Assembly (NCBI RefSeq): GCF_009905615.1
Contig: NZ_JAAAKW010000004.1
Coordinates: 372,001 to 436,000, forward strand
DNA length: 64,000 nt
Direction of reading: 5' to 3'
DNA from: Pseudomonas sp. SLFW
Lineage (GTDB): Bacteria > Pseudomonadota > Gammaproteobacteria > Pseudomonadales > Pseudomonadaceae
Below, in pieces: positions 1-8,366 of the stretch. Numbering within the stretch: the first letter of the stretch is position 1; each line of letters opens with the position of its first letter. The notes under the pieces are model-generated. The model searched no databases, had not been told where the DNA came from, and saw nothing but the letters and a program-made list of their open reading frames with translations. The translations under genes and the position numbers were made by a program.

Positions 1-1914
1 GCGCAACGTGGCGCGGTCTTCCATCAGGCCGACGTTGTGAATGTCCGGCACCTTCGAACAGCCCACCCCTTGCTCGACCCAACGCACCACGTAGCCTAGC
101 AGGCCTTGGGCGTTGTTTTCGACTTCTTGCTGAATCTGCTCGGGTGTCCATTTCCGATCGGCAGCGACCGGGATGCTCAGCAAGTCCAGGAGGATCTGTT
201 CGCTCTCGCTGTCCAGATCGATGTTCTCCAGCGTCTGCTGCACGGCCTTCACATCGATCTTGTGATAATGCAGCGCATGCAGCGTCGCCGCCGTCGGCGA
301 AGGCACCCACGCAGTCGTCGCACCAGCTTGCGGATGGCCGATTTTCTGTTCCAGCATGTCGGCCATCAGGTCCGGCATCGCCCACATGCCCTTGCCGATC
401 TGCGCCCGACCGCGCAAACCGCAGGCCAGTCCGACCAGCACGTTGTTGCGCTCGTAGGCCTTGATCCACGGGGTGGCTTTCATGTCGCCCTTGCGCAGCA
501 TCGGCCCGGCTTCCATCGAGGTGTGCATCTCATCGCCGGTGCGGTCCAGAAAACCGGTGTTGATGAACGCGACCCGCGCCGAGGCCGCGTTGATGCAGGC
601 CTTGAGGTTGACGCTGGTGCGCCGTTCCTCGTCCATGATCCCCATTTTCAGGGTGTTGCGCGGGACCTTCAGCACGTCTTCGATGCGACCGAACAACTGA
701 TCGGCGAACGCCACTTCCGCCGGGCCGTGCATCTTCGGTTTGACGATGTACACACTGCCGGTCCGCGAGTTGGTGCGGTCGTGGAGGTCGTGCAGGGCGA
801 TCAGGCTGGTGATCACGCCGTCGAGAATGCCTTCGGGAATTTCCTTGTTGCCGTCGTACAGGATCGCGGGGTTGGTCATCAGGTGGCCGACGTTGCGAAT
901 GAACAGCAGCGAGCGACCGTGCAAGGTCAGCCGACCGCCGTCCGCGCCCACGTATTCGCGGTCAGGGTTCAGGCGGCGAATGATCGTCTTGCCGCCCTTG
1001 ACCAGTTCCTCGGTCAGGTCGCCTTTCATCAGGCCCAGCCAGTTGCGGTAGATCACCAGCTTGTCGTCGGCATCGACGGCGGCCACCGAGTCTTCGCAAT
1101 CGATGATGGTCGACAGCGCGGCTTCCAGCAGCAGGTCTTTGATGCCTGCCGGATCGGAGCTGCCGATAGGGCTGGTGGGGTCGAGCTGGATTTCGATGTG
1201 CAGGCCGTGGTTCTTCAGCAGAATCGCCGTGGGCTGTGCGAGATCACCCTGATAACCAACGTATTTTTCAGGCTGAGCGAGCGGCGACTGGCTGCCGTCG
1301 GTGAGGGTCACAATCAGCGCGCCGCTGTCCACGGCGTAGGCTTTGGCGTCGACGTGGGAACCGGAGGCGAGCGGGGCGGCCTCGTCGAGCAGCGCGCGGG
1401 CGAACGCGATCACCTTGGCGCCCCGCAACGGGTTGTAACCGGCCTTGATCTCGGCGCCATTGGCGCTGGAAATGGCGTCGGTGCCGTACAGCGCGTCGTA
1501 CAGCGAACCCCAGCGGGCGTTGGCGGCGTTAAGGGCGTAGCGCGCGTTGGCCGCAGGTACTACCAGTTGCGGACCGGCTTGTTCGCTGACTTCGATATCG
1601 ACCTTGCTGGTGGTCGCCTGGACGGTATCGGGCACCGGTTGCAGGTAGCCAATGGAATCGAGAAAGGCGATGTACGCGGGCATGTCGGTGACGGGGCCCG
1701 GGTTGGATTTGTGCCACTTGTCGAGCTGGGTCTGCAAGCGATCACGCTCGGCCAGCAGCTCGCGGTTGATCGGCGCCAGGTCGTGGACCAGCGAATCGAA
1801 ATCGGCCCAGAACACCTCCGGGCTCAACCCGGTTCCGGGAAGCACGTCCTCGTCGACAAAGCGTTTCAGATTGGCGGCCACCTTGAGGTTGTGGCTGTTG
1901 ACGAATTCGGTCAT
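1..1914 (-). CDS. glcB: Malate synthase G (3'-truncated by window edge)
   Basis: Malate synthase G condenses glyoxylate with acetyl-CoA to give malate and completes glycolate use in the cytoplasm. The first 638 codons are present; the family is about 725 residues, so the C-terminal end lies beyond the left edge. The product begins [19 protein letters not shown], and the TIM-barrel core is recognisable, for example [16 protein letters not shown] and the region [19 protein letters not shown]. The start is the ATG whose complement is at 1912-1914. It is the last gene of the leftward glcDEFGB set, 245 bp after glcG, and that gap holds a palindromic repeat. It may therefore be partly uncoupled from the upstream genes. 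The identification is firm from long conserved segments. Confidence 0.96.
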   Translation of the reverse strand, partial: MTEFVNSHNLKVAANLKRFVDEDVLPGTGLSPEVFWADFDSLVHDLAPINRELLAERDRLQTQLDKWHKSNPGPVTDMPAYIAFLDSIGYLQPVPDTVQATTSKVDIEVSEQAGPQLVVPAANARYALNAANARWGSLYDALYGTDAISSANGAEIKAGYNPLRGAKVIAFARALLDEAAPLASGSHVDAKAYAVDSGALIVTLTDGSQSPLAQPEKYVGYQGDLAQPTAILLKNHGLHIEIQLDPTSPIGSSDPAGIKDLLLEAALSTIIDCEDSVAAVDADDKLVIYRNWLGLMKGDLTEELVKGGKTIIRRLNPDREYVGADGGRLTLHGRSLLFIRNVGHLMTNPAILYDGNKEIPEGILDGVITSLIALHDLHDRTNSRTGSVYIVKPKMHGPAEVAFADQLFGRIEDVLKVPRNTLKMGIMDEERRTSVNLKACINAASARVAFINTGFLDRTGDEMHTSMEAGPMLRKGDMKATPWIKAYERNNVLVGLACGLRGRAQIGKGMWAMPDLMADMLEQKIGHPQAGATTAWVPSPTAATLHALHYHKIDVKAVQQTLENIDLDSESEQILLDLLSIPVAADRKWTPEQIQQEVENNAQGLLGYVVRWVEQGVGCSKVPDIHNVGLMEDRATLR

Positions 1915-1995
1915 CTCGGGGTCCTCGTTAAAAAATACTGAATGAAACTACGCAGTTTTGTCTCTGCCCGACGGACGTGATTCTGGCCGAAGACC

Positions 1996-2125
1996 GTGGG
2001 AGTTGGCTTGCCTACGATCTGGCGCGAAGCGGCAGCAAATCCTGCGAACTCGGTTGTGCCAGGCACACCGCATACACCGGTTTTACTGCCAGTTCCTGGC
2101 AGATCGCAGGCAAGCCAGCTCCTAC
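1996..2125. repeat. REP-like inverted pair, family 2 (GTGGGAGTTGGCTTGCCTACG)
   Basis: An inverted pair lies between glcG and glcB. The left arm reads GTGGGAGTTGGCTTGCCTA and the right arm AGGCAAGCCAGCTCCTAC, about 90 bases apart. This is a different palindrome family from the GGAGCGAATTCATTCGCGAA elements that dominate the rest of the window. Such elements are common in fluorescent pseudomonads and often sit inside or after operons. No gene is visible in the 1915-2159 gap. Confidence 0.7.
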
Positions 2126-2159
2126 GCCCTCCGGGCAAAATCAAAAGCGTGGCAGCTAC

Positions 2160-2567
2160 TTAACCTGCGTTCACGGCCGCCACGCCAGCCTTGGCCACCT
2201 GCGCGTCCTGATCGGCCTTTACCCCTGACACGCCCACCGCGCCGATGGTCTCGCCACCGACAATCACCGGCACGCCACCTTCCAGCGACGTCAGCAAAGG
2301 CGCCGTCACGAACGCGGTGCGCCCGCCGTTGACCATTTCTTCATAGCCCTTGGATTCGCGACGACCCAGCGCCGAGGTGCGGGCTTTTTCGATGGCGATG
2401 TAGCCGCCGATCGGCGCGCAGCCGTCCAGGCGTTCGAAGCCCAGCAGGTGGCCGCCGTCATCGGTCACGGCAATCGACACCGCCCATCCATTGGCCTGCG
2501 CCTCGGCACGGGCAGCAGCGAGGATCTGGGTGACTTCGGTCTGGGTCAATACGGCTTTGGTTTTCAT
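2160..2567 (-). CDS. glcG: GlcG/HbpS-like heme-binding family protein of the glycolate operon
   Basis: A 135-residue protein of the GlcG/HbpS (DUF336) family, found in many glc operons but without a settled biochemical role. The product starts MKTKAVLTQTEVTQILAAA and carries typical family blocks (SIAVTDDGGHLLGFERLDG, GGVPVIVGGETIGAVGVSG). The chosen ATG at 2567 is preceded by AAGGAG at six-base spacing; an upstream in-frame start would bury this site. It lies between glcF and glcB on the same strand, 45 bp after glcF, as in other glcDEFGB operons. The family call is secure; the function is not. Confidence 0.9.
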   Translation of the reverse strand: MKTKAVLTQTEVTQILAAARAEAQANGWAVSIAVTDDGGHLLGFERLDGCAPIGGYIAIEKARTSALGRRESKGYEEMVNGGRTAFVTAPLLTSLEGGVPVIVGGETIGAVGVSGVKADQDAQVAKAGVAAVNAG

Positions 2568-2612
2568 GCAGCGCTCCTTAGGGGTGTGGTCAGTGTGCAA
2601 GACGGCCCGTGA

Positions 2613-3836
2613 TCAACTGGGATGCAAGGCGTCTTCGATAAGTTCGATCCAGTGTTTGACCGGGGTGCGCCCGGCACTGGCCAAATGGGTCTGACAACCG
2701 ATGTTGGCGGTCGCGATGACCTCCGGGTTGCCGCTTTCCAGCGCGTTCATTTTGTTGTCGCGCAGTTGCTTCGAGAGCACCGGCTGGGTGATCGAATAGG
2801 TGCCCGCCGAGCCACAGCATAGGTGACTGTCAGGCACGGCGGTCAGGTTGAAGCCCAGCCGCGTCAGGACCGACTCCACCGCGCCCCCCAATTTCTGCGC
2901 GTGTTGCAGCGTGCAAGGGCAGTGGAACGCCAGCTTGGCACTGGTGCAGGCGCCGAGTTTTTCCAGCGGCTCGGCGCGCATCACTTCCACCAGGTCCTTG
3001 GTCAGCGCGCTGATCTTCGCCGCCTTGTCGGCATAGGCGGGGTCGTCCCGCAGCATGTGCCCGTAATCCTTGACGAACGCCCCGCAGCCGCTGGCCGTTT
3101 GCACGATGGCTTCGGCCCCGGCCTGCACGCTCGGCCACCACGCGTCGATGTTGCGACGGGCGCGTTCCAGGCCTTGCGCCTGCGCGTTCAAGTGATAATC
3201 CACCGCGCCGCAGCATCCGGCCTGAGCGATGGATTTGACGCTGATGCCCAGTCGATCCAGCACCCGCGCTGTCGCCGCATTGGTGTTGGGCGACAGGCCT
3301 GGCTGCACGCAGCCTTCGAGGATCAACACCTGACGGGCGTGCTGCTGGGTGGGACGCGCCTTGGCCGGACGAATCTGGCCCGGAAGCTTGTCCTTCAACG
3401 CGCCGGGCAGCAGTGGCCGAAACGCGTTGCCCATCTGGGTCAAGGATTTGAACAGCCCGGCGTTCGGCACCACGGCACGCAGGCTTTCCCGCATCACGCG
3501 CTGACTCATCGGCCGCGGCACGGCGGCATCGACCACCGCCCGGCCAATGTCCAGCAGGTTGTGGTAATTCACCCCGGAGGGGCAGGTGGTTTCGCAGTTG
3601 CGGCAGGACAGGCAGCGGTCGAGGTGCAGCTGGGTTTTCTCGGTGACTTCCTTGCCTTCCAGCACCTGCTTGATCAGGTAGATCCGGCCGCGCGGGCCGT
3701 CCAGCTCGTCGCCCAGCAATTGATAGGTCGGGCACGTGGCGTTGCAGAAACCGCAATGCACGCAACTGCGCAGAATGCTTTCCGCTTCTACGGCGCGGGG
3801 CAGGTTTTTCGCGTGTTCGCTCAGGGTGGTCTGCAT
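2613..3836 (-). CDS. glcF: Glycolate oxidase iron-sulfur subunit
   Basis: The 407-residue electron-transfer subunit of the GlcDEF glycolate oxidase, which oxidises glycolate to glyoxylate at the membrane. Two ferredoxin-type clusters are visible near the N terminus (CVHCGFCNATCP and CLSCRNCETTCP). They are followed by two cysteine-rich CCG domains, with GCCGAVDYHL and CCGSAGTYS in the second half. The start MQTTLSEHAKNLPRAVEAES lies two bases after the glcE stop, which implies translational coupling. The length matches the family and all cluster cysteines are present. A longer reading frame extends upstream into glcE but has no support. Confidence 0.97.
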   Translation of the reverse strand: MQTTLSEHAKNLPRAVEAESILRSCVHCGFCNATCPTYQLLGDELDGPRGRIYLIKQVLEGKEVTEKTQLHLDRCLSCRNCETTCPSGVNYHNLLDIGRAVVDAAVPRPMSQRVMRESLRAVVPNAGLFKSLTQMGNAFRPLLPGALKDKLPGQIRPAKARPTQQHARQVLILEGCVQPGLSPNTNAATARVLDRLGISVKSIAQAGCCGAVDYHLNAQAQGLERARRNIDAWWPSVQAGAEAIVQTASGCGAFVKDYGHMLRDDPAYADKAAKISALTKDLVEVMRAEPLEKLGACTSAKLAFHCPCTLQHAQKLGGAVESVLTRLGFNLTAVPDSHLCCGSAGTYSITQPVLSKQLRDNKMNALESGNPEVIATANIGCQTHLASAGRTPVKHWIELIEDALHPS

Positions 3837-3838
3837 GG

Positions 3839-4936
3839 TCAGATCTCCGCGTACATTCGGCCCGGATTGAAGATTCCGTGCGGATCGAGTTGCGCCTTGA
3901 GCTGGCGGTGATAGCGCAAGAGTGGCTCCGCCAATGGCTGAAACGGGCTGTCGTCCAGACCATGGCTGTAACAGATCGCATGGCCGCCGACCGCGCTGAC
4001 GAGGGCGCGAATATCGCTGCCCGGCGCGTCGGTTTTCAGCCAGCGTTGCGCGCCGCCCCAGTCGATCAGTTGATCCCCCGGCAGGTCCAGCACCCCGGTG
4101 TTGGTCGGCAACGACAGGCGCCACAGCGGGCGGCCGTCGGTGAAGAAATCCAGCCGATGTTCGTTCAGTGCGCTCCAGTAAATCGGGTCGATGGACTCGC
4201 CACCGAGACGATCGTGAGCGGCGGCCACCGAGCCTTCGCCACCTTCCAGACGCAATCGCAGCACGCGCCCGTCATGGCTCGCCGCGCTGATCGGCAGCGG
4301 TTGCTGGCCCCATTCTGCCAGGCGGGCGAGGGCGTGAACGCTGTCCATTTCCAGCGCGAGGCTGGTGCACAGCCGAGGCCTGGGCAGGACTTTCAGCGAG
4401 ACCTCGGTGATCACGCCGAGGCAGCCGAAACTGCCCGCCATCAGGCGCGACAGGTCATAACCTGCGACGTTTTTCATCACTTCGCCGCCGAATTTCAGAT
4501 GCTTGCCCAGGCCAGTGATGACGCGAGTCCCGAGAACGAAATCCCGCACCGAACCGGACCAGGGCCGACGCGGCCCCGACAGCCCGGCTGCAATCATCCC
4601 GCCTACCGTCGCGTCGGTCACGCCACCGTCGCTGTAGGTCGGTGGCTCACACGGCAGCATCTGGCCCGCCGCCTCAAGCGCGGCATTCAACTCACTGAGC
4701 GGGGTTCCGGCGCGGGCGGTGATCACGAGTTCAGTCGGGTCGTACGTCACAATCCCACGATGCATGCGAGTGTCGAGCACTTCACCCGCCACTTCGCGAC
4801 CGAGAAACGCTTTGCTGTTGGCGCCCTGAATGCGCAGCGGCAGCCCCACTTGAATGGCCTGATTGACCTGTTCCAGCAGCACGTCGCTGGCGTCGCGGTC
4901 CGACGCGCTGAGGTTCAATTGACGTTCGGCACCCAT
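3839..4936 (-). CDS. glcE: Glycolate oxidase FAD-binding subunit
   Basis: A 365-residue FAD-binding (PCMH-type) subunit of glycolate oxidase, related to the N-terminal half of GlcD. The FAD-binding region contains PLRIQGANSKAFLG and GGMIAAGLSGPRRPWSGSVR, followed by GEVMKNVAGYDLSRLM. The start ATG overlaps the glcD stop by one base (TGATG), which is typical of a tightly coupled operon. GlcD, GlcE and GlcF are all needed for activity in the characterised E. coli enzyme. The first few codons are less certain than the rest because no strong ribosome site is distinct from the overlap. Confidence 0.95.
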   Translation of the reverse strand: MGAERQLNLSASDRDASDVLLEQVNQAIQVGLPLRIQGANSKAFLGREVAGEVLDTRMHRGIVTYDPTELVITARAGTPLSELNAALEAAGQMLPCEPPTYSDGGVTDATVGGMIAAGLSGPRRPWSGSVRDFVLGTRVITGLGKHLKFGGEVMKNVAGYDLSRLMAGSFGCLGVITEVSLKVLPRPRLCTSLALEMDSVHALARLAEWGQQPLPISAASHDGRVLRLRLEGGEGSVAAAHDRLGGESIDPIYWSALNEHRLDFFTDGRPLWRLSLPTNTGVLDLPGDQLIDWGGAQRWLKTDAPGSDIRALVSAVGGHAICYSHGLDDSPFQPLAEPLLRYHRQLKAQLDPHGIFNPGRMYAEI

Positions 4937-6435
4937 CAGAAACGCTCCAGTTCAGGGAAGGGCAGCTTGCCCATGTGCACATGCATCGAGCCGAATTCCG
5001 CACAGCGATGCAGGGTCGGAATGTTCTTGCCGGGGTTGAGCATGCCGCCGGGGTCGAATGCCGCTTTTACCGAATGAAACAGGGTCAGTTCGTCGCTGTT
5101 GAACTGCGCACACATCTGATTGATTTTCTCGCGACCCACGCCGTGTTCGCCGGTGATGCTGCCGCCGACCTTCACGCACAGTTCGAGGATCTTGCCGCCC
5201 AAGGCTTCGGCACGGTCCAGTTCGCCGGGTTGGTTGGCATCGAACAGAATCAACGGGTGCATGTTGCCGTCGCCCGCGTGGAAAACGTTGGCCACGCGCA
5301 GTCCGTATTCCTCGGACAGCGCGGAAATGCCCTTCAACACGCCCGGCAATTCCCGACGCGGGATGGTGCCGTCCATGCAGTAGTAATCCGGCGACAACCG
5401 ACCCACGGCAGGGAAGGCGTTCTTGCGACCGGCCCAGAAGCGCACGCGCTCAGCCTCGTCTTTGGCCTGACGCACCTCCGTGGCCCCGGCCTTTTCCAGT
5501 ACGGCCCGCACGCGATCGCAATCGGCGTGCACATCGGCCTCAACGCCGTCGAGTTCGCACAGCAGAATCGCTTCGGCGTCCACCGGGTAACCGGCGTGAA
5601 TGAAGTCTTCAGCGGCGCGAATCGCCAGATTGTCCATCATTTCCAGCCCGCCAGGAATGATGCCCTCGGCAATGATGTCGCCCACGGCGCGCCCGGCTTT
5701 TTCCACCGAATCGAAGGCTGCCAGCAGCACCCGCGCCACTTGCGGCTTGGGCAGGAGTTTGACCGTGACCTCGGTGATGATGCCAAGCATGCCTTCGGAA
5801 CCAGTGAACAGCGCCAGCAGGTCGAAACCGGGGGTGTCCAGCGCATCGGAGCCCAATACCATGCGCTCGCCCTCGACCGTCAGGATGTCGACCTTGAGCA
5901 GGTTGTGCACGGTCAGGCCGTATTTGAGGCAGTGCACGCCACCGGCGTTTTCCGCGACATTGCCGCCAATGGAGCAGGCAATTTGCGAGGACGGGTCGGG
6001 GGCGTAATAAAGGTCATACGGCGCTGCGGCCTGGGAAATCGCCAGGTTGCGCACGCCGGGTTGCACGCGGGCGAAACGTCCGGCGGGGTCGATGTGCAGA
6101 ATCTTGTTGAAGCGTGCCATCACCAGCAGCACGCCTTTTTCCAGCGGCAGCGCGCCGCCGGACAGTCCGGTGCCCGCCCCGCGTGCCACCACCGGTACGC
6201 CGCGTTCGTGGCAGACCTTGAGCAGCGTCTGCACCTGCTCGACCCGCTCGGGCAACACCACCAGCATCGGCGTGGTGCGGTAGGCGGAGAGGCCGTCGCA
6301 TTCGTAGGGGCGCAGTTCTTCCTCGCGGTGGAGGATGTCCAGATCCGGGAGGCGGGTCTGCAGGGCCTGTAGCAGCTGGGCCTTGTCGATGGCAGGCAGC
6401 GCGCCGTCGACGCGTTCGTCGTACAGAATATTCAT
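4936..6435 (-). CDS. glcD: Glycolate oxidase catalytic FAD subunit
   Basis: The 499-residue FAD-linked oxidase subunit that oxidises glycolate (and D-lactate in some homologues). It has the PCMH FAD-binding signature VVARGAGTGLSGGALP at about residues 83-98, a C-terminal FAD-oxidase domain, and the motif GEHGVGREKI near residue 450. It is the first gene of the leftward glc operon. Its promoter lies in the 300-bp gap shared with glcC. The leader has an A-rich stretch (AATAAGAACAAAA on the coding strand) about 20 bases before the ATG, which resembles an Hfq/Crc target. The length is normal and no lesion is seen. Confidence 0.97.
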   Translation of the reverse strand: MNILYDERVDGALPAIDKAQLLQALQTRLPDLDILHREEELRPYECDGLSAYRTTPMLVVLPERVEQVQTLLKVCHERGVPVVARGAGTGLSGGALPLEKGVLLVMARFNKILHIDPAGRFARVQPGVRNLAISQAAAPYDLYYAPDPSSQIACSIGGNVAENAGGVHCLKYGLTVHNLLKVDILTVEGERMVLGSDALDTPGFDLLALFTGSEGMLGIITEVTVKLLPKPQVARVLLAAFDSVEKAGRAVGDIIAEGIIPGGLEMMDNLAIRAAEDFIHAGYPVDAEAILLCELDGVEADVHADCDRVRAVLEKAGATEVRQAKDEAERVRFWAGRKNAFPAVGRLSPDYYCMDGTIPRRELPGVLKGISALSEEYGLRVANVFHAGDGNMHPLILFDANQPGELDRAEALGGKILELCVKVGGSITGEHGVGREKINQMCAQFNSDELTLFHSVKAAFDPGGMLNPGKNIPTLHRCAEFGSMHVHMGKLPFPELERF

Positions 6436-6454
6436 GGTGGGGTTCGCAACCCTG

Positions 6455-6467
6455 TTTTGTTCTTATT
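6455..6467 (-). promoter_or_regulatory. Possible Hfq/Crc catabolite-repression motif in the glcD leader
   Basis: On the glcD coding strand this reads AATAAGAACAAAA, which fits the AANAANAA pattern bound by Hfq with Crc in pseudomonads. It lies about 20 bases upstream of the glcD start. Catabolite control of a secondary carbon source would be expected, but the motif is short and A-rich leaders are not rare. Confidence 0.4.
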
Positions 6468-6551
6468 GATTAAGGCCCGTTCACGGTGGGAACGTTCTAG
6501 GGCTGACTTGCATCATTGGCTGCGCGGGATTTACTGTCCATGTCTGAACGC

Positions 6552-6566
6552 ACTGGTCGAACCAGT
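6552..6566. promoter_or_regulatory. Candidate GlcC (GntR/FadR-type) operator 1
   Basis: ACTGGTCGAACCAGT is an inverted repeat with six-base arms around CGA. It matches the TGGTNNNACCA type of site bound by FadR-subfamily GntR regulators. It sits in the glcD-glcC divergent gap, nearer glcD, about 117 bp from the glcD start. Confidence 0.65.
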
Positions 6567-6660
6567 TTTTTTTGGCGTTTGCACAATGTGATTGAACAAA
6601 ACATCATCAAATCAATGGGTTGTTAAGCGTCGCATGTTTTAAGCCTCTCTCAATGAGTGC

Positions 6661-6671
6661 TGGTCATACCA
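6661..6671. promoter_or_regulatory. Candidate GlcC operator 2
   Basis: TGGTCATACCA repeats the TGGT-N3-ACCA core of the first site, 107 bp away and about 65 bp before the glcC start. A pair of sites in a divergent gap fits one activator controlling both directions. Confidence 0.55.
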
Positions 6672-6736
6672 CTGTCGGCGAGCGTCGAAGGCCGGGAGAT
6701 GCGCGGTATTCACCCTCTTGCAAGGCGTCATAAACC

Positions 6737-7510
6737 ATGGACACCCTCAAACCAGAACGTCCGCAACAGGTCGCCGACGTGGTCAGCGAACGCATCGAGC
6801 GGCTGATCGTCGACGGTGTGCTCAAGGTCGGGCAATTGCTGCCCTCCGAACGTCGTCTGACTGAAAAACTCGGCGTGTCCCGCACGGCGCTACGCGAAGG
6901 GCTCAAACTCTTGCGTGCCCGGGGCATCATCGACACCCGCCACGGCCAAGGCTCGTTCGTTGCGCAAATGGGCGGCCTGGGCGTCACCGCGGCTTCCCCA
7001 ATGATGCACCTGTTCGCCTCGCAACCGCGCACCCTGTACGACCTCTTCGAAGTGCGCAGCCTGCTGGAAGGGGAGTCCGCACGGCTGGCGGCGCTGCGAG
7101 GGACGGACGCCGATTTTGTCCTCATCACCCGCGCCTACGATGCCCTTGTTGCCGCTCACGATCACGAACTGCCTGCGCCCGAACACGCTCGGCTCGATCA
7201 CGCGTTTCACCTGGCCATCTGCGAAGCTTCCCACAACCCGGTGCTGGTGCAGACCCTCCGTTCGCTGACGGATTTGCTGCTCAATACCGTGTTTGCCTCG
7301 GTCAACAACCTGTATCACCGGCATGAGCAGAAACGCCAGATCGACCGGCATCACGCCAGGCTTTACAACGCGGTGACAGGAAGGCTGCCGGAGCAGGCGC
7401 GCAAGGCCGCCGTCGCGCACATTCAGAGCATTTGCGAGAACCTGCGGGAGATTGAAAACGAGGAGCAGCGGTTGGTAAGAGCGACGTTGCGGTTGGAGGG
7501 GTGGGCCTGA
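6737..7510 (+). CDS. glcC: GntR/FadR-family activator of glycolate use
   Basis: A 257-residue regulator with an N-terminal winged helix (GQLLPSERRLTEKLGVSRTA at about residues 37-56) and a C-terminal all-helical FCD effector domain with conserved histidines (HARLDHAFHLAICEASHN). It is divergent from glcD, as glcC is in E. coli, where it activates the operon in response to glycolate or acetate. Two TGGT-N3-ACCA palindromes lie in the shared promoter gap. The start is an ATG closely following GCGTCATAAACC, without a strong ribosome site. The assignment rests on family plus position. Confidence 0.92.
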   Translation: MDTLKPERPQQVADVVSERIERLIVDGVLKVGQLLPSERRLTEKLGVSRTALREGLKLLRARGIIDTRHGQGSFVAQMGGLGVTAASPMMHLFASQPRTLYDLFEVRSLLEGESARLAALRGTDADFVLITRAYDALVAAHDHELPAPEHARLDHAFHLAICEASHNPVLVQTLRSLTDLLLNTVFASVNNLYHRHEQKRQIDRHHARLYNAVTGRLPEQARKAAVAHIQSICENLREIENEEQRLVRATLRLEGWA

Positions 7511-7539
7511 CCTTGACTCTCACGGGGATATGTCGCAAC

Positions 7540-7564
7540 TTACGCACAGCGTAAACCGTTTACG
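7540..7564. promoter_or_regulatory. Candidate HmgR operator upstream of maiA
   Basis: The sequence has the form TTACG-N5-CGTAA-N5-TTACG and ends 28 bases before the maiA start. The same spacing and half-sites occur at 10631-10655 before hmgA. The first two half-sites form a 15-base palindrome. The shared layout points to a common regulator, most simply the IclR protein encoded at 9780-10571. Confidence 0.65.
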
Positions 7565-7591
7565 AAAATAACAAAAAAGCAGGGCCTGCCC

Positions 7592-8224
7592 GTGGATCTC
7601 TACACCTACTACCGCTCGACCTCCAGCTACCGCGTGCGCATTGCGCTGGCGTTGAAAGGGCTTGAGGTCAACGCCATTCCCGTCAATCTGATCCGCGACG
7701 GCGGCGAGCATCGCAAGGCTGATTATCTGGCGGTCAATCCTCAGGGCCGCGTGCCGGCGCTGCGTCTGGAAGAGGGCGAGGTGATCATTCAGTCGCCCGC
7801 CATCATCGAATACCTTCAAGAGCGCTACCCGCAACCGTCACTGTTGCCTGACGATTTATTCCAGCGTGCCCGACATCGTGAAGTCGCGGCGCTGATCGGT
7901 TGCGACATTCATCCGCTGCACAACGTTGCCGTCCTGAATCGTCTGCGTGGCCTGGGCCATGACGAAGGCGATGTGAACGCCTGGATCGGCCACTGGATCA
8001 CTGAAGGCTTCAAGGCCGTCGAGGCGCTGATCGGCGACGAGGGGTTCTGCTTCGGGGCCGTCGGTCTGGCTGATGTCTATTTGCTGCCGCAGCTGTATGC
8101 CGCGCGCCGGTTCAACGTCGATCTGGCGGCGTTCCCGCGTATTTGCCGGGTCGAAGCGCTGGCGCTGCCTCACCCCGCCTTCCAAACAGCGCATCCTGAT
8201 GCGCAATCCGATAAGCCGGAGTAA
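7592..8224 (+). CDS. maiA: Maleylacetoacetate isomerase (GST fold, zeta class)
   Basis: A 210-residue glutathione-dependent isomerase that converts maleylacetoacetate to fumarylacetoacetate in tyrosine breakdown. The N-terminal thioredoxin-like domain shows YYRSTSSYRVRIALALKG, with the active-site serines, and NPQGRVPALRLEEG. The C-terminal helical domain has the family block GLADVYLLPQLYAA. The start is a GTG at 7592. Unlike the usual hmgA-fahA-maiA order, it is placed ahead of hpd and apart from fahA. A regulatory motif identical in design to that of hmgA lies just upstream. An A-rich leader (AATAACAA) could be a Crc/Hfq target. Confidence 0.94.
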   Translation: MDLYTYYRSTSSYRVRIALALKGLEVNAIPVNLIRDGGEHRKADYLAVNPQGRVPALRLEEGEVIIQSPAIIEYLQERYPQPSLLPDDLFQRARHREVAALIGCDIHPLHNVAVLNRLRGLGHDEGDVNAWIGHWITEGFKAVEALIGDEGFCFGAVGLADVYLLPQLYAARRFNVDLAAFPRICRVEALALPHPAFQTAHPDAQSDKPE

Positions 8225-8366
8225 CCTTTCCTACATGAAAATCTTCGGTCTGCAATTGATCTTCGGCGACTTCCTCGCCCGCAGCGTTCGGGGCATTCCC
8301 TGCGCGCCACCCGCTGAACAGTGATCCTCGCCGCCGTGCATTTCACTTTTTAGCAGGAGCAAGACC

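Noticed and set aside
106..1941. A 611-codon frame opposite glcB
   Set aside because: It has no family sequence and mirrors the third-position GC bias of malate synthase on the other strand.
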